This document shows positions 1 to 7,456 of a stretch of 64,000 nt of DNA, piece by piece. Positions within the stretch are counted from its first letter, which is position 1. Each line of letters starts with the position of its first letter. The position numbers and the translations under genes were made by a program. The notes below the pieces were generated by a model. It made no database searches, was not told the origin of the DNA, and saw nothing but the letters and a program-made list of their open reading frames with translations. This DNA comes from Xylanibacter rodentium. GTDB taxonomy: Bacteria > Bacteroidota > Bacteroidia > Bacteroidales > Bacteroidaceae. Location: contig NZ_JABKKE010000005.1 in NCBI RefSeq assembly GCF_013166575.1, positions 1 to 64,000 of the forward strand, given 5' to 3'.

Positions 1-100
1 ATATAAAAAGTCAATTATTTAAATATCATACAGTTATTGCTAAATTTAATGCTATTTTGATACTAAAAATGAACCACAAATTATGGCCACCCTACCCAAA

Positions 101-173
101 GGGGCGCATCCATCCTAAGCGCGTTTATCCTATGTCCGTACGATAATGTAGTTTAATTTTGTTAACCAACTTA
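101..173. repeat. Truncated end of the long-inverted-repeat (LIR) family
   Basis: This segment matches the right-hand ends of the three full LIR copies at 25.4, 46.7 and 50.9 kb. It carries the GGGGCGCATCCATCC block, then the cgataatgtagtttaatttt block and the terminal TTAACCAACTTA. The left arm and centre are missing, so it is a solo end or a decayed copy. No gene overlaps it. Confidence 0.8.
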
Positions 174-289
174 GTTTAATCTGTTGACTGTCTTATCTGT
201 CCAAAAAACCGGAATTATATTTGGGAAAAGGCTGAATTAAATAGTAAAATAAGTTATGTTATATGATAATATAAGTTATGTTAGTCATC

Positions 290-394
290 AATATAACTTA
301 TTTTACTAAGTAATATAACTTATTTTACTAAGTAATATAACTTATTTTACTAAGTAATATAACTTATTTTACTAAGTAATATAACTTATTTTAC
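290..394. repeat. 22-bp AT-rich tandem repeat, about five units
   Basis: A 22-bp unit containing ATATAACTTATTTTACTAAG is repeated almost perfectly about five times; the first unit differs slightly and the last is cut short. Just upstream (243-279) two short segments, AGTAAAATAAGTTAT and TAATATAAGTTAT, are inverted complements of the unit, so the region can fold back on itself. There are no unique spacers, so it is not a CRISPR array. It lies 130 bp upstream of the HU-like gene; I see no recognisable promoter in the rest of 1-523. Confidence 0.9.
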
Positions 395-523
395 CTCATA
401 AAATTCATCCCATGGAACAATAATATGCCCGCTCGGACGTTATATAAACTAACGGCATACATCTTAATGAACAAAGATTGACCATATTTTTTAGTAAGTT
501 TCAATACTGACATATTTAATATC

Positions 524-940
524 ATGGCATTACAAATAAGATTATTTCAGAACAAGGACAGCCGCAAAGAATATGGCGGCAAGTGGTACGGACGTGTGGT
601 CAGCACAGGAGAAGTGGACACACGCACACTCGCACGAAACATCAGCGAGAGTAATTCAGTGACCGAAAGCGATGTAAAAGCAGTGATAGCAGCTCTTGTG
701 GCGGAAATGAAACGCCAGATGCAGAACGGAAAGACCGTGGTACTTGACGATTTCGGACGGTTTCACCTGACGGTGCAAAGCGAAATGACCGACACAAAGG
801 AGGAATACAATCTGAAGAAACACATCAGGCGGATAATATGCAAGTTTACTCCATCGGCCCGACGAAACCAGCTTACACATCGGCTGGAACGTGAGATGTG
901 CGACGGCGTAAAACTCAAAAGATGGCAATTTGACGAATAA
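524..940 (+). CDS. HU-related DNA-binding protein (histone-like family)
   Basis: This 138-aa protein belongs to the HU-related family found in Bacteroidota, which bends and coats DNA. The N-terminal extension (MALQIRLFQNKDSR) is typical of the subfamily. The HU-like fold follows from about residue 25: a helical part with VKAVIAALVAEMKRQM, then NGKTVVLDDFGRFHLTVQSE, the strand-turn motif before the DNA-binding arm. The C-terminal third is rich in Lys and Arg, fitting nucleic-acid contact. Only one ATG fits the family start. It stands alone, with the queuosine genes convergent on the other strand. Its target and regulation cannot be read from the sequence. Confidence 0.88.
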   Translation: MALQIRLFQNKDSRKEYGGKWYGRVVSTGEVDTRTLARNISESNSVTESDVKAVIAALVAEMKRQMQNGKTVVLDDFGRFHLTVQSEMTDTKEEYNLKKHIRRIICKFTPSARRNQLTHRLEREMCDGVKLKRWQFDE

Positions 941-1020
941 AAGGTAAGATGGCGTGCAAATTTAGAATCTGCACACCACCCTGCCATTTGACAGTCATAC
1001 ACAATATGAAAGTCACAGCC

Positions 1021-1488
1021 TCATAAAACCTGATGCTCCATAAGGCGCTTTTCGGCCAACTGCTCATATTTGGTGCCCGGCCGGCCGTAGTTGGCATAGG
1101 GATAGATGCTGATACCGCCACGCGGAGTGAAGATGCCCGTCACCTCTATATATTTCGGATTCATCAGTCTGACAAGGTCTTTCATGATAATGTTCACGCA
1201 GTCTTCATGAAAGTCGCCGTGGTTGCGGAAACTGAACAGATAGAGCTTCAGGCTCTTACTCTCCACCATACGCTCACCGGGCAGGTACATTATCTTTATC
1301 TCGGCAAAGTCGGGCTGTCCGGTGATGGGACACAGCGATGTGAACTCGGGACAGTTGAACTGCACCCAGTAATCATTTTCAGGATGTTTGTTCACGAATG
1401 TCTCGAGCACCTCGGGAGCATAGTCCATGAGATACTTGGTTGCGGAACCGAGAGCGCTGAGGCCCTCGGATTTTCTGTTATCGGTCAT
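1021..1488 (-). CDS. queF: NADPH-dependent 7-cyano-7-deazaguanine reductase QueF
   Basis: QueF reduces preQ0 to preQ1, the base later inserted into tRNA on the way to queuosine. The 155-aa short (type I) form is seen, with the catalytic Cys53 and Asp60 in [15 protein letters not shown], the family motif ESKSLKLY at 76-83, and the HGDFHE substrate-binding segment at 90-95. I chose the ATG at 1488 because it gives the usual family length; an upstream ATG (1518) and a TTG (1524) are in frame. It lies 173 bp downstream of yhhQ on the same strand. In many relatives queC sits between these two genes, but here the gap holds no coding remnant that I can recognise. Confidence 0.95.
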   Translation of the reverse strand: MTDNRKSEGLSALGSATKYLMDYAPEVLETFVNKHPENDYWVQFNCPEFTSLCPITGQPDFAEIKIMYLPGERMVESKSLKLYLFSFRNHGDFHEDCVNIIMKDLVRLMNPKYIEVTGIFTPRGGISIYPYANYGRPGTKYEQLAEKRLMEHQVL

Positions 1489-1661
1489 TGTTTTTAGTTT
1501 TGTTATTTGAGAAGTCATATTCAAGACTAAAGAAATCTTTATCTTTCAGAATGGTATCTTTTTCGGAAAGTGCAGCAAAATACAAGTTACATGAATCACG
1601 TTTTGCCACACTCTCATGATTACCCGCATAACATCCCTTTTGGGGATTAACTAGGAGTGCC

Positions 1662-2345
1662 CTACTTAAAGGAAAACACATTATAGTCTATGTCCTTATC
1701 GTAAACATCCTCGCCCTCGTAGCGCTTTGTGTGACGCACCACACGTATGGTGACGGGCAGCACAACAATCTCATACAGCGTCTTGAGCACCACCTGCGAT
1801 ATGATGAGCGACGGCATTTCGCCAAGCGGCACAACTCCCGAAAGGGCCAACGGGAAGAATATCAGCGAATCGGCCGTCTCGCCGAACACCGTACTGAGGA
1901 TGGCACGTGCCGAAAAATTACGGCCGCCCGACGACACCTTCATACGGCTCATTACATAGGCATTGATGAACGATCCGACGAGAAAAGCCACAAACGAGGC
2001 TGCGGCAATGCGCGGTGCCAGGCCGAATACGGCATGAAATCCCTCGTCGCCATCCCAATACGGAGCACCGGGGATGGCATCGGCCACAGCTCCGAAGAGC
2101 ACAAAGAGGAAGTTCATGGCAAATCCCGTCCATATCAGCATGCGTGCACGGCCATAGCCCCACACCTCGCACACGCAGTCGTTGATGATATAAGAAACCG
2201 GAAATACGAGCAGTCCGCCGGTAATGTTTACCGGACCTAATGAGATTTGCTTGGTCTCAAGTACGTTTGCCGTAATCAGGCAAACGCAAAAAAGTATGCC
2301 GAACAACATGAACAGCACACTGACGTGTTGATTGTCTGTTTTCAT
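1662..2345 (-). CDS. yhhQ: Queuosine precursor transporter (YhhQ family)
   Basis: This 227-aa integral membrane protein of the COG1738/YhhQ family imports queuosine precursors such as preQ0/preQ1. About six hydrophobic segments are visible, with family signatures: TANVLETKQI near residue 26, PVSYIINDCVCEVWGYGRAR at 49-68, and FGETADSLIFFPLA near 155. The ATG at 2345 lies 3 nt downstream of a preQ1-I-type aptamer, so translation is expected to fall when preQ1 binds. queF follows on the same strand. Together they point to a combined import and reduction route to preQ1. Confidence 0.93.
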   Translation of the reverse strand: MKTDNQHVSVLFMLFGILFCVCLITANVLETKQISLGPVNITGGLLVFPVSYIINDCVCEVWGYGRARMLIWTGFAMNFLFVLFGAVADAIPGAPYWDGDEGFHAVFGLAPRIAAASFVAFLVGSFINAYVMSRMKVSSGGRNFSARAILSTVFGETADSLIFFPLALSGVVPLGEMPSLIISQVVLKTLYEIVVLPVTIRVVRHTKRYEGEDVYDKDIDYNVFSFK

Positions 2346-2348
2346 TTT

Positions 2349-2381
2349 CTTGTTTTTTTAAGGAGGTTAGACAAGCACTCC
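2349..2381 (-). promoter_or_regulatory. preQ1-I riboswitch in front of yhhQ
   Basis: Read on the minus strand, GGAG (2381-2378) pairs with CTCC (2365-2362) as P1. The 12-nt loop contains CTTG (2375-2372), which pairs perfectly with CAAG (2352-2349) to make the P2 pseudoknot. The loop ends in TAAC, whose final C (2366) sits where preQ1 pairs in known class I aptamers. An A-rich tail of seven consecutive A bridges the stems. Size, order and loop length match the preQ1-I class. The P2 strand ends only 3 nt before the ATG, so ligand binding would hide the start region. Confidence 0.87.
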
Positions 2382-2441
2382 ATCATTACTTTATATTCCC
2401 ACCGGCTGCCGGAAACAGGAAGCTCGTAGGAAATGCGGCTG

Positions 2442-2449
2442 CAAAGTTA
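2442..2449 (-). promoter_or_regulatory. -7 promoter element for yhhQ
   Basis: TAACTTTG on the minus strand fits the Bacteroidota -7 consensus TAnnTTTG. Transcription would start near 2436, giving a leader of about 90 nt that contains the riboswitch. No clear TTG is found at the expected -33 spacing. Confidence 0.6.
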
Positions 2450-2552
2450 CATAAAATAAGTCAAATAAAGACCGAAAGAATGTTTTATCATATACTTTTC
2501 TTCTTTATTCTCAATATTTTAGCTGTTTCAAGTATAAACTCAAAAATTATCG

Positions 2553-2560
2553 TTATCTTT
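2553..2560 (+). promoter_or_regulatory. -7 promoter element for the DUF1828 gene pair
   Basis: TATCTTTG matches TAnnTTTG and lies 47 bp before the start of the next gene. The -33 position is not conserved, so this may be a weak or activated promoter. Confidence 0.5.
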
Positions 2561-2607
2561 GCAAGATAAAGCATACCAAATGCGATAACATAATTTTCAC
2601 GTAAACA

Positions 2608-3159
2608 ATGACCATGACTGTAACGGAATTTACTTTCAAACAAGCAAAAGATTTAATCGCCACTCCGAAAGTTGTTTTGGAAAGCGACGGAAAGACAGCA
2701 TGTTCATTCAAACAGATAGACTGTATTCCCGGATTACGGGAAAATATCATACTACGCTCCATTGATGCAGAATTTTTCTTCGTATGGACTATCAACAGAA
2801 GTGCAAAAGAGTTGATAAAACTTAGCCTGCACGTTTTAGAGAAAGATTCTCACATTGGTATTTTCCGTGTCGATTATGTATCAGATGAATCCATACATCA
2901 CAACCCGACAATATCTACCGAAAATGTCCCTGACGAACTGAAACCGTTTACAGGCAAAGATATTATCGGTCCGCATGCACATTTCAACGTGCTTGGATAT
3001 AAAACTTTGCAGTGGGCTGTGCCTTTGGAAGACATCGACTTTAAAGTAAAGTCAATCGTAGACAGTCTGAGTAATATAGATATTGCTTCGGCAATCAAAT
3101 GTTTTGCTAAATATATAAATGTAACAACGCCTATAGTGGCACAACAATATATTATATGA
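2608..3159 (+). CDS. Uncharacterised protein paired with the DUF1828/DUF1829 gene
   Basis: I do not recognise this 183-aa protein with confidence; it resembles small phage- or defence-associated proteins of unknown function. It has no signal peptide and no transmembrane segment, so it should be cytoplasmic. It is mixed alpha/beta with a hydrophobic middle (ILRSIDAEFFFVWTINRSAK) and a short His motif, GPHAHFNVLGY, near residues 130-140. Its stop overlaps the next start (ATGA at 3156-3159), so the two proteins are almost certainly made together, as in toxin-antitoxin or other two-component pairs. The isolated position among unrelated genes suggests acquisition by transfer. Function unknown. Confidence 0.8.
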   Translation: MTMTVTEFTFKQAKDLIATPKVVLESDGKTACSFKQIDCIPGLRENIILRSIDAEFFFVWTINRSAKELIKLSLHVLEKDSHIGIFRVDYVSDESIHHNPTISTENVPDELKPFTGKDIIGPHAHFNVLGYKTLQWAVPLEDIDFKVKSIVDSLSNIDIASAIKCFAKYINVTTPIVAQQYII

Positions 3160-3947
3160 GTTGGATAGAAGACAGAATTACAGACTACTACAAGTGGGTG
3201 CGTGAACGTGTAAAGGTTCGCACAGATGAAACCACAGGATGGAGTGTCATATCCACTCCTTTCTTGGGGGCCTACAACGACCCTATCGAAATTTTTATTC
3301 GTACAAATGGCGAGAATATAGAATTGAGCGATGACGGAGTCATATTTGACAATTTACGCCAGTTGGGAGTAAACGTTAACCGCTCCTTAAAACGCAAAGA
3401 ATGGGTTGAGTATATTCTTCGCAATTATGGAGTGACCATTGAAGACAACGAGCTACGCGCAACTGCCACTTTGGAAAATTTCCCGCAAAAGAAACACAGT
3501 CTGCTATGTGCCATGTTGGAAATATCTGAAATGGAAGTGTTGGCTCAAAATAATGTTGCTACAATATTCAAAGAAGATGTTAAAAGTTTCTTCGACAAAA
3601 ACGATCTTGTATATACTCCACAGTTCATCATGAAAGGAAGCACCGGCATCGAATTTACGTTTGATTTCCAGTTTGCCGGTAGAAAAAAAGAGACCGTCGT
3701 AAAGTCTTTCAATACTCTTAACAAAATAAACGTACCTAATTTCCTTTTCACTTGGGAAGACATCAAGCCTGTACGCGAAGAACAAACCGGAAAGGAAGTT
3801 AATAGTTTGGCTATAGTAAACGACGTGGCCATGAAATTGAAACCTGAATATATTACTGCTTTGGAGAAATACGGATGTATATATGTTCCATGGAGTAAAA
3901 AGGATTCTTCCGAAACAATAAAACTGTTTAAGGAGTTGGTGGCTTAA
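3156..3947 (+). CDS. DUF1828/DUF1829 domain protein
   Basis: This 263-aa cytoplasmic protein reads as DUF1828 (about residues 25-115: STPFLGAYNDPIEIFIRTNG, then LSDDGVIFDNLRQLGV) followed by DUF1829 (about 150-245, with GIEFTFDFQFAGRKKE). Such proteins are scattered across bacteria and phages, often in mobile regions; no biochemical activity is established to my knowledge. The start overlaps the preceding stop by 4 bp. A strong stem-loop follows 21 bp after the stop, so the pair is a closed two-gene unit. I infer an accessory function, possibly stress or phage related, but nothing in the sequence proves it. Confidence 0.82.
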   Translation: MSWIEDRITDYYKWVRERVKVRTDETTGWSVISTPFLGAYNDPIEIFIRTNGENIELSDDGVIFDNLRQLGVNVNRSLKRKEWVEYILRNYGVTIEDNELRATATLENFPQKKHSLLCAMLEISEMEVLAQNNVATIFKEDVKSFFDKNDLVYTPQFIMKGSTGIEFTFDFQFAGRKKETVVKSFNTLNKINVPNFLFTWEDIKPVREEQTGKEVNSLAIVNDVAMKLKPEYITALEKYGCIYVPWSKKDSSETIKLFKELVA

Positions 3948-3968
3948 ATGCTGCTATATGACTACACC

Positions 3969-4011
3969 AAAAAGACTGCATCTTAATTTTGCATTACGAT
4001 GCAGTCTTTTT
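3969..4011. terminator. Bidirectional stem-loop terminator
   Basis: AAAAAGACTGCATC (3969-3982) is a perfect inverted repeat of GATGCAGTCTTTTT (3998-4011) around a 15-nt loop. The right arm ends in five T on the plus strand and the left arm supplies five T on the minus strand, so it can end both the DUF1829 gene and the convergent Big2 gene. Confidence 0.88.
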
Positions 4012-4056
4012 GTTTCGATTGAACAAGCTAAAAAACAGTTAACACGTATTTAGCTA

Positions 4057-6048
4057 TCATTTTACCAATATCTTTTTTATTGCTCCATTTTTAAATTTCA
4101 CAATATTCAAACCTTTTTGTGGCTTAATAAGTCGCAACCCATCAATAGTATAAAACCCATCCACTTGTTCGTTATCGGAAATATTGATATTTTCTATACC
4201 GGACAAAGTCGTAACATTAACAGTACAAACCGCAACAAAACCACCGTCAACAGTTGTAGCTATAACAATAGAAACACCATCATCTAAAGCCACAATCGTA
4301 CCATTGTCAGATACGGTACATACATTTTCTTTTGAACTACTCCAACGTACTTCTTTATTTGAAGCATCTTCCGGTTGTATCGTAGGTATTAGCTTAACAA
4401 CCTCACCAAGTTTACTTAATACCACATCATTCTTATCCAAAATAATACCTGTCACAGGTTGAATGACTGTAACTTGACAAACATCATTTATACCTTCGTT
4501 TTCTTCAGATTTACACATTATCATTGCCACTCCTGCCTTCTTGGCAATGACAATACCATCTGTACTTACAGTTGCAATATCCTCATTGTCTGAAGTCCAC
4601 ACAACCTGTTCATTATCAGCATTATCTGGTAATATTGTGGCTTTCAGTTGTACACTATTTCCTGTTTTAACTGTCACTTCATGTTTATCCAACTGAATAT
4701 CAGTTATAGGTTGCAATACATTAACCGTACAGTTTGCTGTATAACCGCCATTGATACTTGTTGCGGTAATTACACAATGCCCTTGTTTATAGCCACAAAC
4801 AACTCCATTCTCATCAACTGAAGCTACACTCTCATCATTGCTTGACCATACGACAAAACTATCCGACGTTTCTAGCGGTAAAGTTTTCGCTATAAGCTGC
4901 ACATTTTCACCTATATTTATTTCCACTTTTTCATCCATTACCACTCCTGTTGTTTTATCGTAAACAATAATATCACATGAATCTTTCACACCATTGTTTG
5001 CTTCTGCTATTATTTTGGTTCTTCCATAAGCTTTTGCTGTAACAGTGCCATTTTCATCAACTGTAGCAATATTCTCATCTTCACTTCGCCATGAATATGC
5101 CTTATCATATGCTTCATCTGGATAGATTGTTGCTGCCAAATTGGTAATCTCTCCCACATGAAGATACATCATTTCAGCATCTATTGATATAGAGTCCACA
5201 TCAAGCATTTCTTTAATTGTCATATGTCCAAAACATGACTCCTTGTATTTATCAACAGTACCCTTCGGTACATAAATAGTACCTTTCCATTTGGTCAATG
5301 GATATTTAGGATTCGTTGTCTCATTTCGCACATTTTGCGGTTCTTTAATATAACTGACAACAATCATATTTACATCAGAAATCGCATCTGTTTCTACAGC
5401 CTCCATCGTACTTGGGAATGTTACAAATTCAAGTTTTCGTCCTCCTTTTCCAATAGGATACCTTGATCCTGTCTGCAAATCCTGAAGCAGAAGACGTTTT
5501 AAACCTTCTGGAAGATATAAATTTGTGGCTATAGATTTATATCTAGATGCATTAGAAATCAGACTCTGACCCAGCCATGACATATCAAATTCGGTAATTG
5601 AACCATTTACAATAAGAGTATCAACTTCCAATGTGCATTTTCCGGTAGTACTTCCAAAAGTAGACCAATATGTATATTCCTTTACTGAAGGCAAAGATAA
5701 TTTTCTAAAATATCCAAAATCACCCCACATATTCTCTCCAAGCACATCATCTGTCGTTTTGTATTTTGGATCATCTCCATAAGTTCCACCTCCTGCGACT
5801 ATACGTGTACCTGACAAATCCAAATCCACCAAAGCACGGTTTGTATTTAGAACACGAAGAAAAACAATATCATCTGCATTTATAAAACCTGTAACTTTTA
5901 GTTTCTCAACCGTCTGTTGGTCTCCATAATTTATTTTACTTGACAACCCACCGGGAGTCTGGTTATCTATTGTCATTGATATCGGCTGAGCTTTCATGCA
6001 AAGCACAACAAATAAGAACAAGAACGAAATTAATATATTCTTTTTCAT
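4057..6048 (-). CDS. Secreted surface protein with four Big2 domains and a C-terminal sorting-type tail
   Basis: A 663-aa exported protein. A signal peptide (residues 1-20, ending MKAQ) is followed by a region of about 260 aa with short LRR/BspA-like phrases (LVDLDLSGTRI). Then come four consecutive ~82-aa bacterial Ig-like group 2 domains (about 283-612), each carrying versions of ATVDENGTVTAKAYG and ending in C-V-NV strands. The last ~35 residues (GFYTIDGLRLIKPQKGLNIV, ending KKILVK) look like the type IX secretion C-terminal domain common in Prevotella. A role in adhesion or matrix binding is inferred from the domains. It is the last gene of a three-gene run, starting 4 bp after the preceding stop. 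Confidence 0.85.
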   Translation of the reverse strand: MKKNILISFLFLFVVLCMKAQPISMTIDNQTPGGLSSKINYGDQQTVEKLKVTGFINADDIVFLRVLNTNRALVDLDLSGTRIVAGGGTYGDDPKYKTTDDVLGENMWGDFGYFRKLSLPSVKEYTYWSTFGSTTGKCTLEVDTLIVNGSITEFDMSWLGQSLISNASRYKSIATNLYLPEGLKRLLLQDLQTGSRYPIGKGGRKLEFVTFPSTMEAVETDAISDVNMIVVSYIKEPQNVRNETTNPKYPLTKWKGTIYVPKGTVDKYKESCFGHMTIKEMLDVDSISIDAEMMYLHVGEITNLAATIYPDEAYDKAYSWRSEDENIATVDENGTVTAKAYGRTKIIAEANNGVKDSCDIIVYDKTTGVVMDEKVEINIGENVQLIAKTLPLETSDSFVVWSSNDESVASVDENGVVCGYKQGHCVITATSINGGYTANCTVNVLQPITDIQLDKHEVTVKTGNSVQLKATILPDNADNEQVVWTSDNEDIATVSTDGIVIAKKAGVAMIMCKSEENEGINDVCQVTVIQPVTGIILDKNDVVLSKLGEVVKLIPTIQPEDASNKEVRWSSSKENVCTVSDNGTIVALDDGVSIVIATTVDGGFVAVCTVNVTTLSGIENINISDNEQVDGFYTIDGLRLIKPQKGLNIVKFKNGAIKKILVK

Positions 6049-6052
6049 TACC

Positions 6053-6316
6053 TTATTTTTCTAATTCAAAAAATTGTGATAAAACCCCACTTAACTGCTC
6101 TTTGGCACAACTTACTCCTACACCCGTTCCATCCCTAAGCAAGGCGATATAGGTGTTATAACCTAATGACCCGTCCTTGTCTGTAGGATAATTTGACAAG
6201 TCTTTAATTTTCATTACACTCTCAGGCAACACCATTTGTGTAATGTCAAGGTCTGGAACCGCATTTAAACGTTCTACCAATTCTGAGGTCAGTAATAGTT
6301 TCATATTTATAAGCAT
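6053..6316 (-). CDS. Small hypothetical protein upstream of the Big2 gene
   Basis: An unrecognised 87-aa protein, or 83 aa if the second ATG at 6304 is used. It has no signal peptide, contains one Cys, and is mildly acidic. The N-terminus (MKLLLTSELVERLNAVPDLD) is helical in character. Its stop lies 4 bp from the start of the Big2 protein and its start 25 bp from the stop of the other small gene, so the three look co-transcribed. It could be a regulator or chaperone-like partner of the surface protein, but no motif supports this. Confidence 0.65.
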   Translation of the reverse strand: MLINMKLLLTSELVERLNAVPDLDITQMVLPESVMKIKDLSNYPTDKDGSLGYNTYIALLRDGTGVGVSCAKEQLSGVLSQFFELEK

Positions 6317-6341
6317 TCAAATTATAGTTCAACCAAGAATA

Positions 6342-6632
6342 TCAACAAACAAAACCTTTCGTTGTAAGCGCAGCAAGAATATTATCTACATCAGCGTCGG
6401 TAAAAGTCTTTTTATCATCTATTTCTTTAGCCATACCCAGAAGTTCGGCACGATGCTCTCCTTCATATTTTTTATAAGCTAAAGTAATCAGTGCACATAT
6501 TACATAGGCTTTAGTCTCCGGATGCTTACCAATCCCTGCATCATAAAAACTTGCATTTGCAAAACCGAAATCGGCTCTGGCACAACTGAAAGCATCACAC
6601 ATCAGATGCTCAAAAATCAAACGGTAGTTCAT
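6342..6632 (-). CDS. Small hypothetical protein, first gene of the Big2 unit
   Basis: A 96-aa protein of unknown family. It has four Cys (two near residues 12-17, one mid-protein, one as the last residue), no signal peptide, and a predicted helical middle (TKAYVICALITLAYKKYEGE). The C-terminal half reads as an acidic helical bundle (KTFTDADVDNILAAL). It begins about 70 nt downstream of the candidate structured RNA on the same strand, so that RNA may be its leader rather than a free RNA. No TAnnTTTG element was found directly in front of it. Confidence 0.62.
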   Translation of the reverse strand: MNYRLIFEHLMCDAFSCARADFGFANASFYDAGIGKHPETKAYVICALITLAYKKYEGEHRAELLGMAKEIDDKKTFTDADVDNILAALTTKGFVC

Positions 6633-6703
6633 AACTATTACTATTTAAATACTCGGTAACTCCCAAATCCGACCTTTTAATTTAAATTTGGATTACATAT
6701 AAT

Positions 6704-7025
6704 AAAAAAAGACGTGGGAATTCTTACCATCACTCGCTCCACATTCTGAGGCTCTCGCATTGCCCGGTACAGTTGAACGAGCAACGCAGAAGCCCACGCC
6801 AGATATGTAAAGCTACACCTTTCCATCGGTATACTATAAAAGTACGCCAAATAGTAAAGTGTGCATATAACACATCCCGTTGGGCATCTACCGCTGCCAT
6901 GTCCCTGACTGTACCAAGAAATTTGCGAGATTTCAGAACGTCAAGCACAAAGCGTAGTAAACGCCTTATCTATAATATGTGTCGTCCCCACCCTTTCACC
7001 TTGTAGGCTTCTGCTGTGGGAATAA
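6704..7025 (-). ncRNA. Candidate structured RNA of about 320 nt, family not identified
   Basis: On the minus strand a good promoter (7031-7061) is followed by about 310 nt with no credible gene, ending in CCCACGTC and a run of seven U (6710-6704). Complementary blocks are visible: GCAGAAGCC near the 5' end matches GGCTTCTGC near 6791, and CGTTGCTC can pair with GGGCAATG in a closing hairpin flanked by TTCTG/CAGAA. The first and last pairings share the same strand, so they exclude each other. I see none of the hallmark motifs of RNase P RNA, tmRNA or SRP RNA. It could be the Bacteroidales-1 or a 6S-type RNA, or the leader of the gene at 6632. Confidence 0.6.
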
Positions 7026-7030
7026 CAATG

Positions 7031-7061
7031 CAAAGGTAACAAATTTATCTTTTACCACCAA
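7031..7061 (-). promoter_or_regulatory. Promoter of the candidate structured RNA
   Basis: Minus strand: TTG at 7061-7059, exactly 20 nt, then TACCTTTG at 7038-7031. Both boxes and the spacing fit the Bacteroidota primary-sigma consensus. No credible ORF follows closely, which argues for an RNA gene or a long leader. Confidence 0.75.
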
Positions 7062-7229
7062 CATATTCGTTGATGTTATTCTCTTTTTTCTCCTTTTAGT
7101 CACAATATAGTTGATTTTACTTTTATATGACAACAATAAAATATAACCAATCTATATATTATTCTCACCAATTTACCACCGAGCCATTATCACCAATCAA
7201 ACACACCTTGTCACATAAAAAAAGCTAAA

Positions 7230-7434
7230 GATTATTCTAAAAAAAACGTGTTTTATTTTTCTCGAAATAGGAAAGCAGGGAGGGCCTCCCTGCTTTCCTT
7301 ACACGTCACCATTGCGGCCTTATGAGCGTAACTATCTGATTATCAACACCCCTATTTTCACATGAAAATCGCATATTTTGCGTCGTCGGGCAGAAATGGC
7401 GGCTCGGATAGCGTTTAATTATTATTAAAGTAAA
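7230..7434 (+). repeat. Variable-core repeat, copy 1 (collapsed core)
   Basis: The left end (GATTATTCT, A-run, CG, TTTTATTTTT) and right end (TTAAAGTAAA, preceded by a hairpin-forming ATTTTGCG block) match the ends of the copies at 18.8, 28.8 and 50.4 kb. In place of the periodic core, this copy has a nearly perfect palindrome: 14-bp arms GGAAAGCAGGGAGG / CCTCCCTGCTTTCC around 1 nt (7270-7298). It lies downstream of the minus-strand ATPase gene, so the hairpin may also act as a terminator. Confidence 0.75.
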
Positions 7435-7456
7435 AATGTTTCATATGACACTAACA

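Noticed and set aside
290-394. CRISPR-like regular repeat
   Set aside because: Units follow each other directly without unique spacers and no cas genes are near, so it is a simple tandem repeat.
1489-1661. Decayed queC between yhhQ and queF
   Set aside because: No frame in the gap shows the QueC nucleotide-binding or zinc motifs; only a short hairpin is visible.
6730-6948. 72-aa open frame on the minus strand
   Set aside because: It lies inside the candidate structured RNA, has an odd composition (many Cys, Trp, Arg) and matches no family.
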